DNA of 64,000 bases. It comes from Pseudonocardia sp. DSM 110487 (GTDB taxonomy: Bacteria; Actinomycetota; Actinomycetes; Mycobacteriales; Pseudonocardiaceae). Each line of letters opens with the position of its first letter. The first letter of the stretch is position 1. This document shows positions 17,498 to 26,615 of the stretch, in pieces. The DNA is taken from the NCBI RefSeq assembly GCF_019468565.1, contig NZ_CP080521.1, forward strand, positions 806,001-870,000, given 5' to 3'. A model generated the notes under the pieces. That model searched no databases, was not told the DNA's origin, and saw nothing but the letters and a program-made list of their open reading frames with translations. The translations under genes were made by a program, and so were the position numbers.

Positions 17498-17617
17498 GCG
17501 GCCCTCCAAAGTCGTGTCCCGGGTTGACGCTGCGAGTGACCCGAACCATACTCCGTCCGGAATCAGACTTCCGCAATGCGGAACGCCCTCCGACAACGCT
17601 GCCGTGAGGAAGTGCGC

Positions 17618-18961
17618 ATGTCGATACACGTGGTCTCGATACTCGCCCTGGTGGTCGCGTTCGTGATCGCCACCCTCCTCCCTATCAACCTGGGCGCCAT
17701 CGCGCTGGTCGCGGCGTTCGTCATCGGCTCGGCCGTGCTGGAGGGCTCACCCGACGACATCGCGGATGCGATCTTCGCGGGGTTCCCGGGGAGCCTGTTC
17801 GTCACGCTCGTCGGCGTCACGTTCCTGTTCGCGATCGCCCGCGCGAACGGCACCGTCGACTGGCTCGTCCATCGCGCGGTGCAACTGGTCCTCGGCCGCA
17901 TCGCGTTCATCCCCTGGATCATGTTCGCGGTCACCGCCGTGCTCACCGCGGCCGGATCGGTCGTGCCCGCCGCGGTGGCGATCATCGCGCCGGTCGGGCT
18001 GAGCTTCGCGGTGCGACACAAGATCAATCCGGTCCTGATGGGCCTGTCGATCATCAACGGGGCGACGGCGGGCGGGTTCTCACCGATCAGCGTCTTCGGC
18101 GTGATCACGAACAACGTCGTTGCCGAGAGCCAGCTCCCGGGCAGTCCCGCGTTCCTCTTCTTCGGCAGCCTCGTCTTCAACTTGCTGCTCAACATCGTCA
18201 TGTTCTTCCTGTTCGGCGGGCGGGAGCTGCTGGGCAGGGTGGTCGAGGAACCGGCGGTGGCGGAGGCGAACGCACGTCCGGAGGGCCCGGGCGCCGCGAA
18301 GGCCACCACCACCGGCGCCACCGGAGCAGGTTTCGAGGGCGGCGACCGCCAGCCGGTCACGACTCTCGACCTCAACCGTTCACTCACCCTCGTCGCGCTG
18401 CTCGGCGTCGCCGTCGGCGCGCTGGGGTTCCAGCTCGACGTCGGCCTGCTCGCCGTCACCGCGGCCGTGCTGCTCTCGCTGGTGGCGCCGAACTCCTACA
18501 AGGGCGCCGTCGCGCAGGTCGCGTGGCCGACCGTCCTGCTGGTGTGCGGGATCGTCACCTACGTCAACCTGATGCAGGAGAACGGCACGATCGACTGGCT
18601 CGGCGAGTCGGTCGCCGCGATCGGCGTTCCGCTGGTCGCCGCGCTGCTGATCTGCTACATCGGCAGCGTCGTCTCCGCATTCGCCTCCACCACCGGAATC
18701 CTCGCCGCGCTGATCCCGCTCGCCGTGCCGCTGCTGCTCGGTGGGCAGCTAGGGGCGATCGGGGTGATCACCGCGCTGGCGATCTCCTCGTCGGTGGTCG
18801 ACTCCAGCCCGTACTCCACGTCGGGCGCGCTCACCGTGGCGAACACGCCCGAGGAGCAACGCGACTACGTCTACCGCCGGTTGATGATGTGGGGCTTCTC
18901 GATGGTCCTGATCGCGCCGCTCATCACATGGCTGGTGCTGGTGGTGCCGGGTTGGCTGTAG
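17618..18961 (+). CDS. MatC/SLC13-like dicarboxylate permease
   Basis: A 447-residue membrane protein with about eleven helices. The first half carries LPINLGAIALVAAFVIG and a polar re-entrant segment INGATAGGFSPISVFGVI. The second half has a matching segment FASTTGILAALIPLAVPLLLGG and SSSVVDSSPYSTSGALTVAN. These features match MatC_N / ion-transporter permeases for malonate and other dicarboxylates. Between the halves is a charged cytoplasmic loop of about 70 residues. The ATG has GAGGA eight bases upstream. It heads a rightward operon with the enoyl-CoA hydratase, opposite the oxidase/aminotransferase pair. Confidence 0.8.
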   Translation: MSIHVVSILALVVAFVIATLLPINLGAIALVAAFVIGSAVLEGSPDDIADAIFAGFPGSLFVTLVGVTFLFAIARANGTVDWLVHRAVQLVLGRIAFIPWIMFAVTAVLTAAGSVVPAAVAIIAPVGLSFAVRHKINPVLMGLSIINGATAGGFSPISVFGVITNNVVAESQLPGSPAFLFFGSLVFNLLLNIVMFFLFGGRELLGRVVEEPAVAEANARPEGPGAAKATTTGATGAGFEGGDRQPVTTLDLNRSLTLVALLGVAVGALGFQLDVGLLAVTAAVLLSLVAPNSYKGAVAQVAWPTVLLVCGIVTYVNLMQENGTIDWLGESVAAIGVPLVAALLICYIGSVVSAFASTTGILAALIPLAVPLLLGGQLGAIGVITALAISSSVVDSSPYSTSGALTVANTPEEQRDYVYRRLMMWGFSMVLIAPLITWLVLVVPGWL

Positions 18962-18963
18962 GC

Positions 18964-19734
18964 ATGACCGATCTCCTCGTCGAGCAGGACGGCCCCGTCC
19001 TGCAGGTGACGTTCAACCGCCCCGATGCCCACAACGCGCTGACGTTCGCGATGTACGAGGGCGTGCACGACGCCTGCGAGAAGGCCGACGCCGACCCGGA
19101 TGTCCGGGTGCTCGTGCTGCGTGGCGCGGGCGGGAAGGCGTTCGTCTCCGGCACCGACATCTCGCAGTTCGCCGGTTTCGATGGCGCTGCCGGCATCGAG
19201 TACGAGGAGCGGATGACCCGGGTGCTGCGCAGGCTGGAGGACACCGCGGTGCCCACGGTCGCCGCGGTGGACGGTTACTGCGTCGGTGGCGGCCTCGCCC
19301 TCGCCGCGGCATGCGACCTGCGGATCGCCACCGGCGCGTCCCGCTTCGGGGTGCCGATCGCACGGACGCTGGGCAACTGCCTTTCGATGGACACCATCGC
19401 GCTGCTGGTGGCGAACCTCGGCCGGTCGCGGGCCCTCGACATGCTGCTGCGGGCCCGCCTGCTCGACGCCGCCGAGGCGCACGCAGCCGGGTTCGTCACG
19501 CAGCTCGTCGACGACGCGGGAGAGCTCGACGCCGCGCTCGCCGAGACCGCCGCGACGCTCGCGTCGCACGCACCGCTGTCGATGTGGGCCACCAAGCAGG
19601 CGCTCGCGCGGATGCGGCGGGCCGGGCTCCCGGACGGCGACGACCTCGTCGCCCGCGTGTACGGGAGCGCCGACTTCGCGTCGGCGGTGGCGGCCTTCGC
19701 CCGCAAGGAACGCGCCACCTGGACGGGAGCATGA
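18964..19734 (+). CDS. Enoyl-CoA hydratase/isomerase family protein
   Basis: A 256-residue crotonase-fold protein. The oxyanion-hole blocks are visible: AFVSGTDISQF near residue 60 and VDGYCVGGGLALAAACDLRIA near residue 103, followed by FGVPIARTLGNCLS. The usual Glu pair of hydratases is not clear (the segment around residue 130 reads ARTLGNCLSMDTI), so the reaction could be hydration, isomerisation or decarboxylation of an acyl-CoA. It begins two bases after the permease stop and precedes an IclR regulator. Together they suggest uptake and CoA-dependent degradation of a small acid. Confidence 0.88.
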   Translation: MTDLLVEQDGPVLQVTFNRPDAHNALTFAMYEGVHDACEKADADPDVRVLVLRGAGGKAFVSGTDISQFAGFDGAAGIEYEERMTRVLRRLEDTAVPTVAAVDGYCVGGGLALAAACDLRIATGASRFGVPIARTLGNCLSMDTIALLVANLGRSRALDMLLRARLLDAAEAHAAGFVTQLVDDAGELDAALAETAATLASHAPLSMWATKQALARMRRAGLPDGDDLVARVYGSADFASAVAAFARKERATWTGA

Positions 19735-19781
19735 GCGTCACCGCTTAACCTGGAAGGCCAGTACCTGGCAGGAGGATCACG

Positions 19782-20561
19782 GTGGGCGCAGTGACCCAGC
19801 CGGACCGCGGCGGCGGCGTGCAGTCCCTCGACCGCGCGTTCGCCCTGCTCGAGCACATGGCCGACGCCGGGGGAGCCGTCGCGCTCTCGGAGCTGGCCAC
19901 CCGTTCCGGCCTGCCGCTGCCCACCATCCACCGCATCGTCCGCACGCTGGTGGCGTCGGGGTACGTCCGCCAGCTCCCGTCCCGCCGCTACGCGCTCGGC
20001 CCACGCCTGATCGGGCTGGGCGACGCCGCGTCGCGGATGCTCGGCGAGTGGGCACGCCCGCAGCTCACCGAGCTCGTCGACCAGGCGGGCGAGACCGCCA
20101 ACCTCGCGATGCTGGACGGCGACGCTGTCGTCTACGTGGCGCAGGTACCCTCGCGGCACTCGATGCGCATGTTCACCGAGGTGGGCAGGCGGGTGCCGGT
20201 GCACTGCACCGGCGTGGGCAAGGTGCTGCTCGCCCAGCTGCCGCCCACGGAGGTCCGCGCGATGGTCGCCCGCGCCGGGATGGCGGCCCAGACCCCGCAC
20301 ACGATCACCGACCCGGACCGGCTGGAGCGCGAGCTGGAGCGCATCCGGACGCAGGGCTATGCCGTCGACGACGGCGAGCAGGAGCTGGGCGTCCGGTGCA
20401 TCGCCGTCGTGGTGCCGCGCGGCCCGGCGTCCACGGCGCTGTCGGTATCCGGGCCGGAGACGCGAGTGACGTGGGCCGCCGTCGAGCGCATCGTGCCGAT
20501 GCTGCAGGCCGCCGCCGCCTCGCTCGCCGGGCATCTCGATGCGCGTGGGGCAATGGCCTAG
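19782..20561 (+). CDS. IclR-family transcriptional regulator
   Basis: A 259-residue regulator. The winged helix spans about residues 15-75 (LDRAFALLEHMADAG, ALSELATRSGLPLPTIHRIVRTL), followed by the GAF-like effector domain with TANLAMLDGDAVVYVAQVPSRHSMRM, VHCTGVGKVLLA and GYAVDDGEQELGVRCIAV. The last resembles glyoxylate- and allantoin-sensing AllR/GclR-type proteins. The GTG start has a strong AGGAGG seven bases upstream. Position suggests control of the neighbouring permease/hydratase and oxidase/aminotransferase operons. The stop codon lies inside a perfect palindrome. Confidence 0.9.
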   Translation: MGAVTQPDRGGGVQSLDRAFALLEHMADAGGAVALSELATRSGLPLPTIHRIVRTLVASGYVRQLPSRRYALGPRLIGLGDAASRMLGEWARPQLTELVDQAGETANLAMLDGDAVVYVAQVPSRHSMRMFTEVGRRVPVHCTGVGKVLLAQLPPTEVRAMVARAGMAAQTPHTITDPDRLERELERIRTQGYAVDDGEQELGVRCIAVVVPRGPASTALSVSGPETRVTWAAVERIVPMLQAAAASLAGHLDARGAMA

Positions 20562-20570
20562 GCCATTGCC
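20549..20570. terminator. Perfect 22-bp palindrome spanning the IclR stop codon
   Basis: The sequence GGCAATGGCCT followed directly by its reverse complement has no loop and contains the TAG stop of the IclR gene. It could be a terminator stem or a protein-binding site. The lack of loop bases argues for a DNA-level site or cruciform as much as for RNA. Confidence 0.45.
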
Positions 20571-21324
20571 GGGCCCGTTCGGTGGTGGCCGCGCCCATGA
20601 TCCGCAGTATCGGTTGCTCATGGTTGTGCCGGCAGCGATGAGCACCCGTTACTCGCGATCTTCGCTCTCATGATCCGGAGTTTCGGGTGCTCATGGTCGT
20701 GCGGGCAGCCATGGACAACCGCTCCACGCCCCAGCCCTCTCCTGGATGATCGAGGCGAGACCACCCCGGGGCTCGGCCGCGGGCGGGTCGGTGACCATCA
20801 GGAACGGGGCACCAGCTGCAGGGGGTGCCGCGCAGGTCCCGATCCTGCTGATCACGCCCCAGGTTCCGTGGCTGGCCAGTAGCGACGACGGGACCACAGC
20901 CAGTCAAGTGGCACCCAAGCCGCGGTGGTCTCGTCCGGAACGGGCGTGCCCCCGCGTCGGGGACGGCCGCCCGAGCAACCACATGATTCGGTAGTGCACC
21001 CAACTCAGCCACCTCTATGACGCGGGGGTTGAGGTGAACCGGTGGGAACACGACGGCGGCCCGGCCCCGTGTCGCCCGGTGCGCTCCTTCCCGGCTGGCG
21101 CATCCGGTCGACAGGGTGGCCGACCTACGACGGGTGCGTCGGCCGACGCGGGTTGCGCCGGCGTGGCGGCCCCTACCGTGCCGACCGGCGGCCCGAGCCC
21201 GTCGGAGGGGCCTCAGCAGCGGATTTCGTTCACACTTACGGGTTACTCCCCCGGTTGCCGGATGCGAAGCGGCCGCATGGCTGGTAGGTCGTTGCGGGTA
21301 CCCCCGACCAGGGAGGTGAGCGGC
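20562..21324. repeat. Gene-free stretch with two imperfect 46-bp direct repeats
   Basis: No convincing gene is visible over about 760 bases. Two related copies of about 46 bp start with CATGATCC at 20596 and 20669 (period 73) and share the pattern CATGATCCG-AGT-TCGG-TGCTCATGGT. The end of the second copy (ATGGTCGT ... CCATGGACAACCG, 20693-20720) recurs at about 46875-46905. The rest, to 21324, shows no clear motif and only low-complexity open frames. Confidence 0.5.
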
Positions 21325-21615
21325 ATGGAGTGGACCGCTGACGACGACCAGCAGCTCGCCGAAGCCGTGCGCCGGCACGACGCCGGTGAGGATCCGTGTG
21401 CCCGCCCCGGTGAGACGACGGTGCCGGAATGGGCGATGATCTCGATTCTGCTGGGCCTCGTGGCATTGACCGGGTCGGTGTTCGCCGTGGTTGTGGTCGC
21501 GGCGTTCGGGTCCGTCTGGTGGTTGTTGCGCACGGCCGACGCCGTCGAACCGAGCGACCGCGACGCGGGCCGGGAGGCGCGTGGTCCGTTCGGTGGGCCG
21601 GGAATCTGGCTCTGA
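21325..21615 (+). CDS. Small single-span membrane protein, unknown function
   Basis: A 96-residue protein with an acidic N-terminus (MEWTADDDQQLAEAVRRHDAG), a PEWAMISILLGLVALTG plus SVFAVVVVAAFGSVWWLL hydrophobic region (about residues 35-70, one or two spans), and a charged, Gly-rich tail. The ATG has GGGAGG nine bases upstream, which supports translation. I do not recognise a family. It stands alone between the repeat-bearing stretch and another small protein gene on the same strand. Confidence 0.55.
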   Translation: MEWTADDDQQLAEAVRRHDAGEDPCARPGETTVPEWAMISILLGLVALTGSVFAVVVVAAFGSVWWLLRTADAVEPSDRDAGREARGPFGGPGIWL

Positions 21616-21712
21616 GCGTCTCGATGCGGGCCACTCGACCAGAGCCGCGTCGCTGCGTGCTTGGTCACGGGCGCGTTCCTGCGTCCGATCAGGGCAGATA
21701 TCCTCCTCTGTC

Positions 21713-22096
21713 GTGGCAGGATTCTTCGACCACGTCGCCGATCATCACGCACAGCGCTGGTTGTCGGGTCTGACGGACCAGCTGGGTGACGCGGGGCTCG
21801 CGGCAGCGGCAGGCGTGCCCGCGTTGTTGGCCGCCGTGGACCAGCACGCCGCAGGCGTGCGCGACATCCTGCTGCTCGGTGTAGAGGGCTCGGCTGCTGC
21901 CGCGGGTGCGGTTCTCCTCGCCGGCTACGCGAAGGGCCTGCTCGACCAGGCCGGCACCGACGCGGCCCGGCTGCGGGCCGCCGTGGGAGAGTGCTGGCAC
22001 CGCGCCGACTGGCTCACCGTCCGCGTGCTCGCCGTGTGCGCGCTGAGCCGCGACGACCGCTGGCACCGCACGCCTGCGCCGCTGTTCGAGGCCTGA
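21713..22096 (+). CDS. Small hypothetical protein, possibly DUF6401-like
   Basis: A 127-residue protein from GTG 21713. The conserved-looking core WLSGLTDQLGDAGLAAAAGV followed by PALLAAVDQHAAGVRDILLLG resembles small actinobacterial proteins annotated as DUF6401 natural-product-associated proteins, but I hold that identification loosely. The C-terminus ECWHRADWLTVRVLAVCALS may be a second short domain. It has no predicted membrane helix strong enough to call. It ends exactly one base before the convergent TetR gene. Confidence 0.5.
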   Translation: MAGFFDHVADHHAQRWLSGLTDQLGDAGLAAAAGVPALLAAVDQHAAGVRDILLLGVEGSAAAAGAVLLAGYAKGLLDQAGTDAARLRAAVGECWHRADWLTVRVLAVCALSRDDRWHRTPAPLFEA

Positions 22097-22753
22097 CTAC
22101 TCCTGCAGCAGGCCCGCGAGGTAGGTCCGGGTGAACCGGACGAGCGAGGCCCTGAAGTCGGGGTAGGGCGCCGCCTCGGGGTCCTCCGCGTGCAGGGCCA
22201 CCACCTGTGGTGACGGGTGCGCGGCCTGCCACAGCCCCGCGGCCACCACTCCCGCCATCATGAACAGTTCGAAGCACGCGTCGGCATCGAGCGCGGGGAG
22301 CGCCCGCTGTAGCGCGGGCAGCACCTCCCGCAAGGTCGTCTTGATCGTCAGCTTGTAGGCGCGGACGGTGTCCAGCGAGACGTTGCGTTCCAGCGTGAGC
22401 GGTGTGTACAGCAGCAGCTGGCAGAACAGCGGCCGGTCGGCCACCGAGTTCGCCAGCGCGTCGGCCACGTCGTGGGGCTCCGGATCCGCGGTCGAGAGGG
22501 CGGCGAGCGCTCCGGCGGCCCATTCCTCGAACTCGGTCTCGGCGAGCCGGAGGAAGATCTCCTCGCGGGTCTCGAAGTACTTGAGCAACGCCGACTTGTG
22601 CATGCCCACCTCTGCCGCGATGTCGGCGAGGCTGACCGCGCCCACTCCGTCGCGCAGCGCGAGCTCGCGCGCGGCGTCGAGGATCGCGGCGTAACGCTGT
22701 TGCTTCTGCTCGGGCCGGCGTGCGCGCAGGAAGCCGACCCCTTCGGTGCTCAC
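22097..22753 (-). CDS. TetR-family regulator divergent from paoABC-like operon
   Basis: A 218-residue TetR protein. HTH residues about 17-65: KQQRYAAILDAARELALRDGVGAVSL, then DIAAEVGMHKSALLKYFETREEIFLRL. The C-terminal domain is helical and of usual length. It is divergent from the molybdenum oxidoreductase operon at 22828. The 74-base gap contains an imperfect inverted pair (GACAACGGCGTT near 22777 and AACGCTGTC near 22803) that could be its operator. Repression of the oxidoreductase with relief by an aldehyde or aromatic substrate is inference. Confidence 0.85.
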   Translation of the reverse strand: MSTEGVGFLRARRPEQKQQRYAAILDAARELALRDGVGAVSLADIAAEVGMHKSALLKYFETREEIFLRLAETEFEEWAAGALAALSTADPEPHDVADALANSVADRPLFCQLLLYTPLTLERNVSLDTVRAYKLTIKTTLREVLPALQRALPALDADACFELFMMAGVVAAGLWQAAHPSPQVVALHAEDPEAAPYPDFRASLVRFTRTYLAGLLQE

Positions 22754-22827
22754 GAGGGGACCCTAACTCGCAAGTAGGACAACGGCGTTCCCTTGTTAAG
22801 TCAACGCTGTCGCCTTATTGTGGCCCG

Positions 22828-23331
22828 GTGACCCCCGTGAAGCTGCGCGTGAACGGAACCACGGAGCTCCTCGAGCTCGATCCCCGGGTCAGCCTGCTCG
22901 ACGCGTTGCGCGAGCACCTGGGTCTGACCGGCACCAAGAAGGGCTGCAACCAGGGCGCCTGCGGTGCATGCACTGTGCTCGTCGACGGCGAGCGGATCGC
23001 CGCCTGCCTCGCGCTCGCCGTCCAGTACGCCGAGCGCGACATCACCACGATCGAGGGAGTCGGACAGCCCGACCACCTGCATCCCCTGCAGGAGGCGTTC
23101 GTCCGCGAGGACGGCTTCCAGTGCGGCTTCTGCACGTCGGGCCAGATCTGCTCGGCGCTGGGGATGCTCGCCGAGCACCGCGCCGGCATGCCGAGCGCGG
23201 TCACGCCGGACATCGATGCCGGCGAGATCGAGCTGACCGAGGCCGAGATCAAGGAGCGGATGAGCGGCAACCTGTGCCGGTGCGGTGCGTACGAGGGCAT
23301 CGTCGGGGCCATTCAGGAGGTCGCCCGATGA
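22828..23331 (+). CDS. paoA: Molybdenum hydroxylase 2Fe-2S subunit (PaoA/YagT-like)
   Basis: A 167-residue small subunit of the xanthine-oxidase family. The plant-ferredoxin 2Fe-2S site is GCNQGACGACTVLVDGER (near residue 37). The second 2Fe-2S helical domain has FQCGFCTSGQICSALGM near residue 98 and NLCRCGAYEGIVGAI near residue 150. It passes electrons from the molybdenum centre to the FAD subunit. GTG at 22828 is the first start after the divergent TetR gene. The stop overlaps the ATG of the FAD subunit (ATGA). There is no Tat signal as in E. coli PaoA, so it is probably cytoplasmic. Confidence 0.9.
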   Translation: MTPVKLRVNGTTELLELDPRVSLLDALREHLGLTGTKKGCNQGACGACTVLVDGERIAACLALAVQYAERDITTIEGVGQPDHLHPLQEAFVREDGFQCGFCTSGQICSALGMLAEHRAGMPSAVTPDIDAGEIELTEAEIKERMSGNLCRCGAYEGIVGAIQEVAR

Positions 23332-24317
23332 GGCCGTTCGGATACGTCAGCGCGTCCGATCTCCCCACCGCGCTGGACGCCGTCGCGGCCGGGGCGCGGC
23401 CGCTGGGCGGTGGCACCAACCTGGTGGACCTCATGCGCGACGACGTCGAGCGGCCCGAGACGCTCGTCGACGTCACCGCGTTGCCACTGGCCGGCGTGGA
23501 CGAGCTGCCCGACGGCGGCCTGCGGATCGGCGCGATGGTGCGCAACAGCCACCTCGCGGCCGATCGGCTCGTGCGCTCGCGGTACCCGGTGCTCGCCGAG
23601 GCGCTGCTCGCCGGCGCGTCGGGACAGTTGCGCAACATGGCGACGGTCGGCGGCAACCTCCTGCAGCGCACCCGCTGCCCCTACTTCCGCGACCACGCGG
23701 CGGCCTGCAACAAGCGCGAGCCCGGCTCCGGCTGCGCCGCGCTCGACGGCCTCCACCGGGGCAGCGCGGTGCTCGGCACCAGCGAGCACTGCATCGCCGC
23801 CCACGCGTCCGACATGGCTGTCGCGCTGGTCGCGCTCGACGCCGTGGTCGAGGTGCAGAGCGTGCGGGGCACGCGCCGCATCGCGCTCGCCGAGCTGCAC
23901 CGCCCACCCGGTGAGACCCCGCACGTCGAGACCCGGCTCGCCGCGGACGAGCTGATCACCGCGGTCGAGCTGCCCGCCGCACCGGTCGCGCGCACGTCGC
24001 GGTACCGCAAGGTGCGTGACCGCGCCTCGTTCGCGTTCGCGCTGGTGTCGGTGGCCGCGGCGCTCGAGGTCCGCGACGGCGACGTCGTCGACGTGCGGCT
24101 GGCGCTGGGCGGGGTCGCCACCACGCCGTGGCGGGCGCGCGAGGCCGAGCGGGTGCTGCTTGGTGCCCCCGCCACCGATGAGACGTTCCGCCGCGCTGCG
24201 GCCGCCGAGCTGGCGCCCGCGGTCGCGCGGCCCCAGAACGCGTTCAAGATCGAGCTCGTGCAGCGAACGATCGTTGCGACGCTGCGGCAGCTCGCTACCG
24301 AGGGAGGTGCGGCATGA
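23328..24317 (+). CDS. paoB: Molybdenum hydroxylase FAD subunit (PaoB/YagS-like)
   Basis: A 329-residue medium subunit. FAD-binding motifs are ARPLGGGTNLVDLM near residue 25 and LRNMATVGGNLLQRTRCPY near residue 105. The stretch after it contains the extra cysteines RTRCPYFRDHAAACNKREPGSGC that ligate a [4Fe-4S] cluster in PaoB and 4-hydroxybenzoyl-CoA reductase-type subunits. That insertion makes PaoABC-type aldehyde oxidoreductase a better match than classical xanthine dehydrogenase. It overlaps both neighbours by four bases (ATGA), implying equimolar synthesis of the three subunits. Confidence 0.9.
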   Translation: MRPFGYVSASDLPTALDAVAAGARPLGGGTNLVDLMRDDVERPETLVDVTALPLAGVDELPDGGLRIGAMVRNSHLAADRLVRSRYPVLAEALLAGASGQLRNMATVGGNLLQRTRCPYFRDHAAACNKREPGSGCAALDGLHRGSAVLGTSEHCIAAHASDMAVALVALDAVVEVQSVRGTRRIALAELHRPPGETPHVETRLAADELITAVELPAAPVARTSRYRKVRDRASFAFALVSVAAALEVRDGDVVDVRLALGGVATTPWRAREAERVLLGAPATDETFRRAAAAELAPAVARPQNAFKIELVQRTIVATLRQLATEGGAA

Positions 24318-26614
24318 CCCAGGCGCCGGAGCGGACTCGCCCGACGACGGCCACCACCCCCGCGGTCGGGCGGCCGATCGACCGCGTCGACGGCGCGGTG
24401 AAGACCACCGGCGTATCCGAGTACACGGCCGACCGGCCCTTCCCGGACCTCGCGCACGCCACGCTCGTGCACGCGACGATCGCCCGGGGCCGCATCACCG
24501 CGATCGACACCGCGGCCGCCGAGGCGGTGACCGGCGTGCTCGCCGTGATCACCCATCGGAACGCGCCTCCCTTGAAGCCGCCTGCTGCCCGGATCAACCC
24601 GCTCGACCTCAGCACCATGGCGTCGGGGACGAAGGTGAACTACCTGGGCAGCGACGAGGTGCACTGGAACGGGGAGCCGGTCGCCGTGGTCGTCGCGGAG
24701 ACACTGGAGGCGTCGGCGGAGGCCGCCAGGCTCGTCCAGGTCAGCTATGCCGCCGCGCCGGCCAGCACCGACTTCCACGCCGCCGAGGACTCGGCCGAGC
24801 CGGTGCGAGCGATGCCGATGATGCCCAGCGGGGGCCGCAAGGGCGATGCCGAGCAGGCGCTCGCGTCCGCCCCGGTCTCGGTCGACCTCAGGTTCACCAC
24901 GCCCCCGCAGAACCACAATGCTCTGGAGCCGCACGCCACCACCGCCGTGTGGGACGGGGACCGGCTCACCGTCCACGACACCACCCAGGCGATGGACTTC
25001 ACGCGCCGGCACCTCGCTCGGCGGTTCGGCGTGCCCGTCGATGCGGTCCGCGTGATCACCCCGAACCTCGGCGGCGGGTTCGGCGGGAAGGGTTTCGTCT
25101 GGCCCGGCACCGTCCTGTGCGCGATGGCGGCCCGTGTGGCGAAGCGCCCGGTCCGGCTGGCGCTGTCGCGTGAGGCCGTCTACCGCACCGTCGGCGGGCG
25201 CGCGCCCACCGTCCAGCGGGTCGCGCTCGGCGCCGAGCGCGACGGCGCGCTGACCGCGCTCGTGCACACCGGGATCTCGCAGCTCGGCCGGGTCGGCGGC
25301 ATGCCGGAGGCGGTGGGCTCGCAGTCCCGCCACCTCTACGCGGCGCGCACGATCCTCATCGGGCTCAGCACCGCGACGCTCGACCTGCTGCCGAACACCG
25401 CCATGCGGGCGCCGGGCGAGGCGGTCGGCACGTTCGCGCTGGAGTCCGCGATGGACGCGCTGGCGTACGAGCTCGACATGGACCCGGTCGATCTGCGCAT
25501 GCGCAACGAGCCGGAGCGCGATCCGCTCGACGGCAAGCCGTTCACCCATCGCAATCTGCGGGCCGCCTACGCCCGCGGAGCGCAGCGGTTCGGCTGGGCC
25601 GACCGCCCGCCGCAGCCGCGCTCGATGCGGGACGGGCGGCGGCTGCTCGGCTGGGGTGTCGCCACCGCGTTCCACATGCCGATCCAGCTCACCGCCGACG
25701 TCACGGTCCGGCTGGGGATGGACGGCACCGTCCTGGTGCGCTGCGGCCTGCACGAGATCGGCGTGGGGGCCGCGACCGTGCAGGCGCAGATCGCGGCGGA
25801 CGCGCTCGGCGTGCCCGTCGAGGCGGTCACGGTCGAGCTCGGCGACTCGGCGTTGCCGGTCGGGCCGATGGCGGGCGGATCGGGGCAGACCGCCACCGCG
25901 GCGGCAAGCGTGCTGCGTGCGTGCGAGGAGTTGAGGCGCTCGGCGTTCGCCCTCGCCTCCCGCTCACCCGGCTCACCCCTGCACGGGCGAAGGGCGGACG
26001 AGGTCGCGGCGCGCGACGGCGGGCTCTTCGCGGCGGACGGGTCGGGCGAGACCTACGGGGAGATCCTCGCCCGCGCCGGACGTCCGTCACTGGAGGGCCG
26101 GGTCGGGGCCCGGACCTCGATCGGCCGCGTCGCGGGGCAGGTGCGCTTCCTCGCCGGCATGGTCAACGACCAGCGCCGCCAGGTGCGCGCGGCCACCGGT
26201 GCCCACTTCTGCGAGGTCGCGGTCGACGAGGACACCGGCGAGGTCCGCGTGACGCGCTGGGTCGCGGTGTTCGACGTGGGGCGTGTGATCAACCCGAAGA
26301 CCGCTTCCAGCCAGCTGCGCGGCGGGATCGTGATGGGGATCGGGGCGGCGCTGTCGGAGGAGACCCTCGTCGATCCCCGCACCGGCGGCATCGTGAACGC
26401 GAGCCTCGCCGACTACCACGTACCGGTGCAGGCCGACATCCCGGCGATCGACGTCTCCTACCTCGACGAGCCGGACCCGACCACCCCGCTCGGCCTGCTC
26501 GGGGTGGGGGAGGTCAGCATCACGGGGGTCGCGGCCGCGGTGGCGAACGCGGTGTACCACGCGACGGGCGCACGCGTGCGGGACCTGCCGATCACCCCGG
26601 ACCGCCTCCTCTGA
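24314..26614 (+). CDS. paoC: Molybdopterin-binding catalytic subunit (PaoC/YagR-like)
   Basis: A 766-residue large subunit of the xanthine-oxidase family. Landmarks are VGRPIDRVDGAVKTTGVSEYTAD at the N-terminus, TPNLGGGFGGKGF near residue 255, AMRAPGEAVGTFALE near residue 360, AGGSGQTATAA near 520, and the catalytic Glu in LLGVGEVSITG near residue 735. It should bind molybdenum cytosine dinucleotide and oxidise aldehydes or N-heterocycles with water as oxygen donor. No XdhC/PaoD-type cofactor-insertion chaperone lies within the window, so that function must come from elsewhere. A very long hairpin follows two bases after the stop. Confidence 0.92.
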   Translation: MTQAPERTRPTTATTPAVGRPIDRVDGAVKTTGVSEYTADRPFPDLAHATLVHATIARGRITAIDTAAAEAVTGVLAVITHRNAPPLKPPAARINPLDLSTMASGTKVNYLGSDEVHWNGEPVAVVVAETLEASAEAARLVQVSYAAAPASTDFHAAEDSAEPVRAMPMMPSGGRKGDAEQALASAPVSVDLRFTTPPQNHNALEPHATTAVWDGDRLTVHDTTQAMDFTRRHLARRFGVPVDAVRVITPNLGGGFGGKGFVWPGTVLCAMAARVAKRPVRLALSREAVYRTVGGRAPTVQRVALGAERDGALTALVHTGISQLGRVGGMPEAVGSQSRHLYAARTILIGLSTATLDLLPNTAMRAPGEAVGTFALESAMDALAYELDMDPVDLRMRNEPERDPLDGKPFTHRNLRAAYARGAQRFGWADRPPQPRSMRDGRRLLGWGVATAFHMPIQLTADVTVRLGMDGTVLVRCGLHEIGVGAATVQAQIAADALGVPVEAVTVELGDSALPVGPMAGGSGQTATAAASVLRACEELRRSAFALASRSPGSPLHGRRADEVAARDGGLFAADGSGETYGEILARAGRPSLEGRVGARTSIGRVAGQVRFLAGMVNDQRRQVRAATGAHFCEVAVDEDTGEVRVTRWVAVFDVGRVINPKTASSQLRGGIVMGIGAALSEETLVDPRTGGIVNASLADYHVPVQADIPAIDVSYLDEPDPTTPLGLLGVGEVSITGVAAAVANAVYHATGARVRDLPITPDRLL

Positions 26615-26615
26615 A

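Noticed and set aside
20668..21378. A 236-codon minus-strand frame in the gene-free stretch
   Set aside because: No recognisable domain, poor start context and overlap with the repeat copies; I see no transposase remnant in it.
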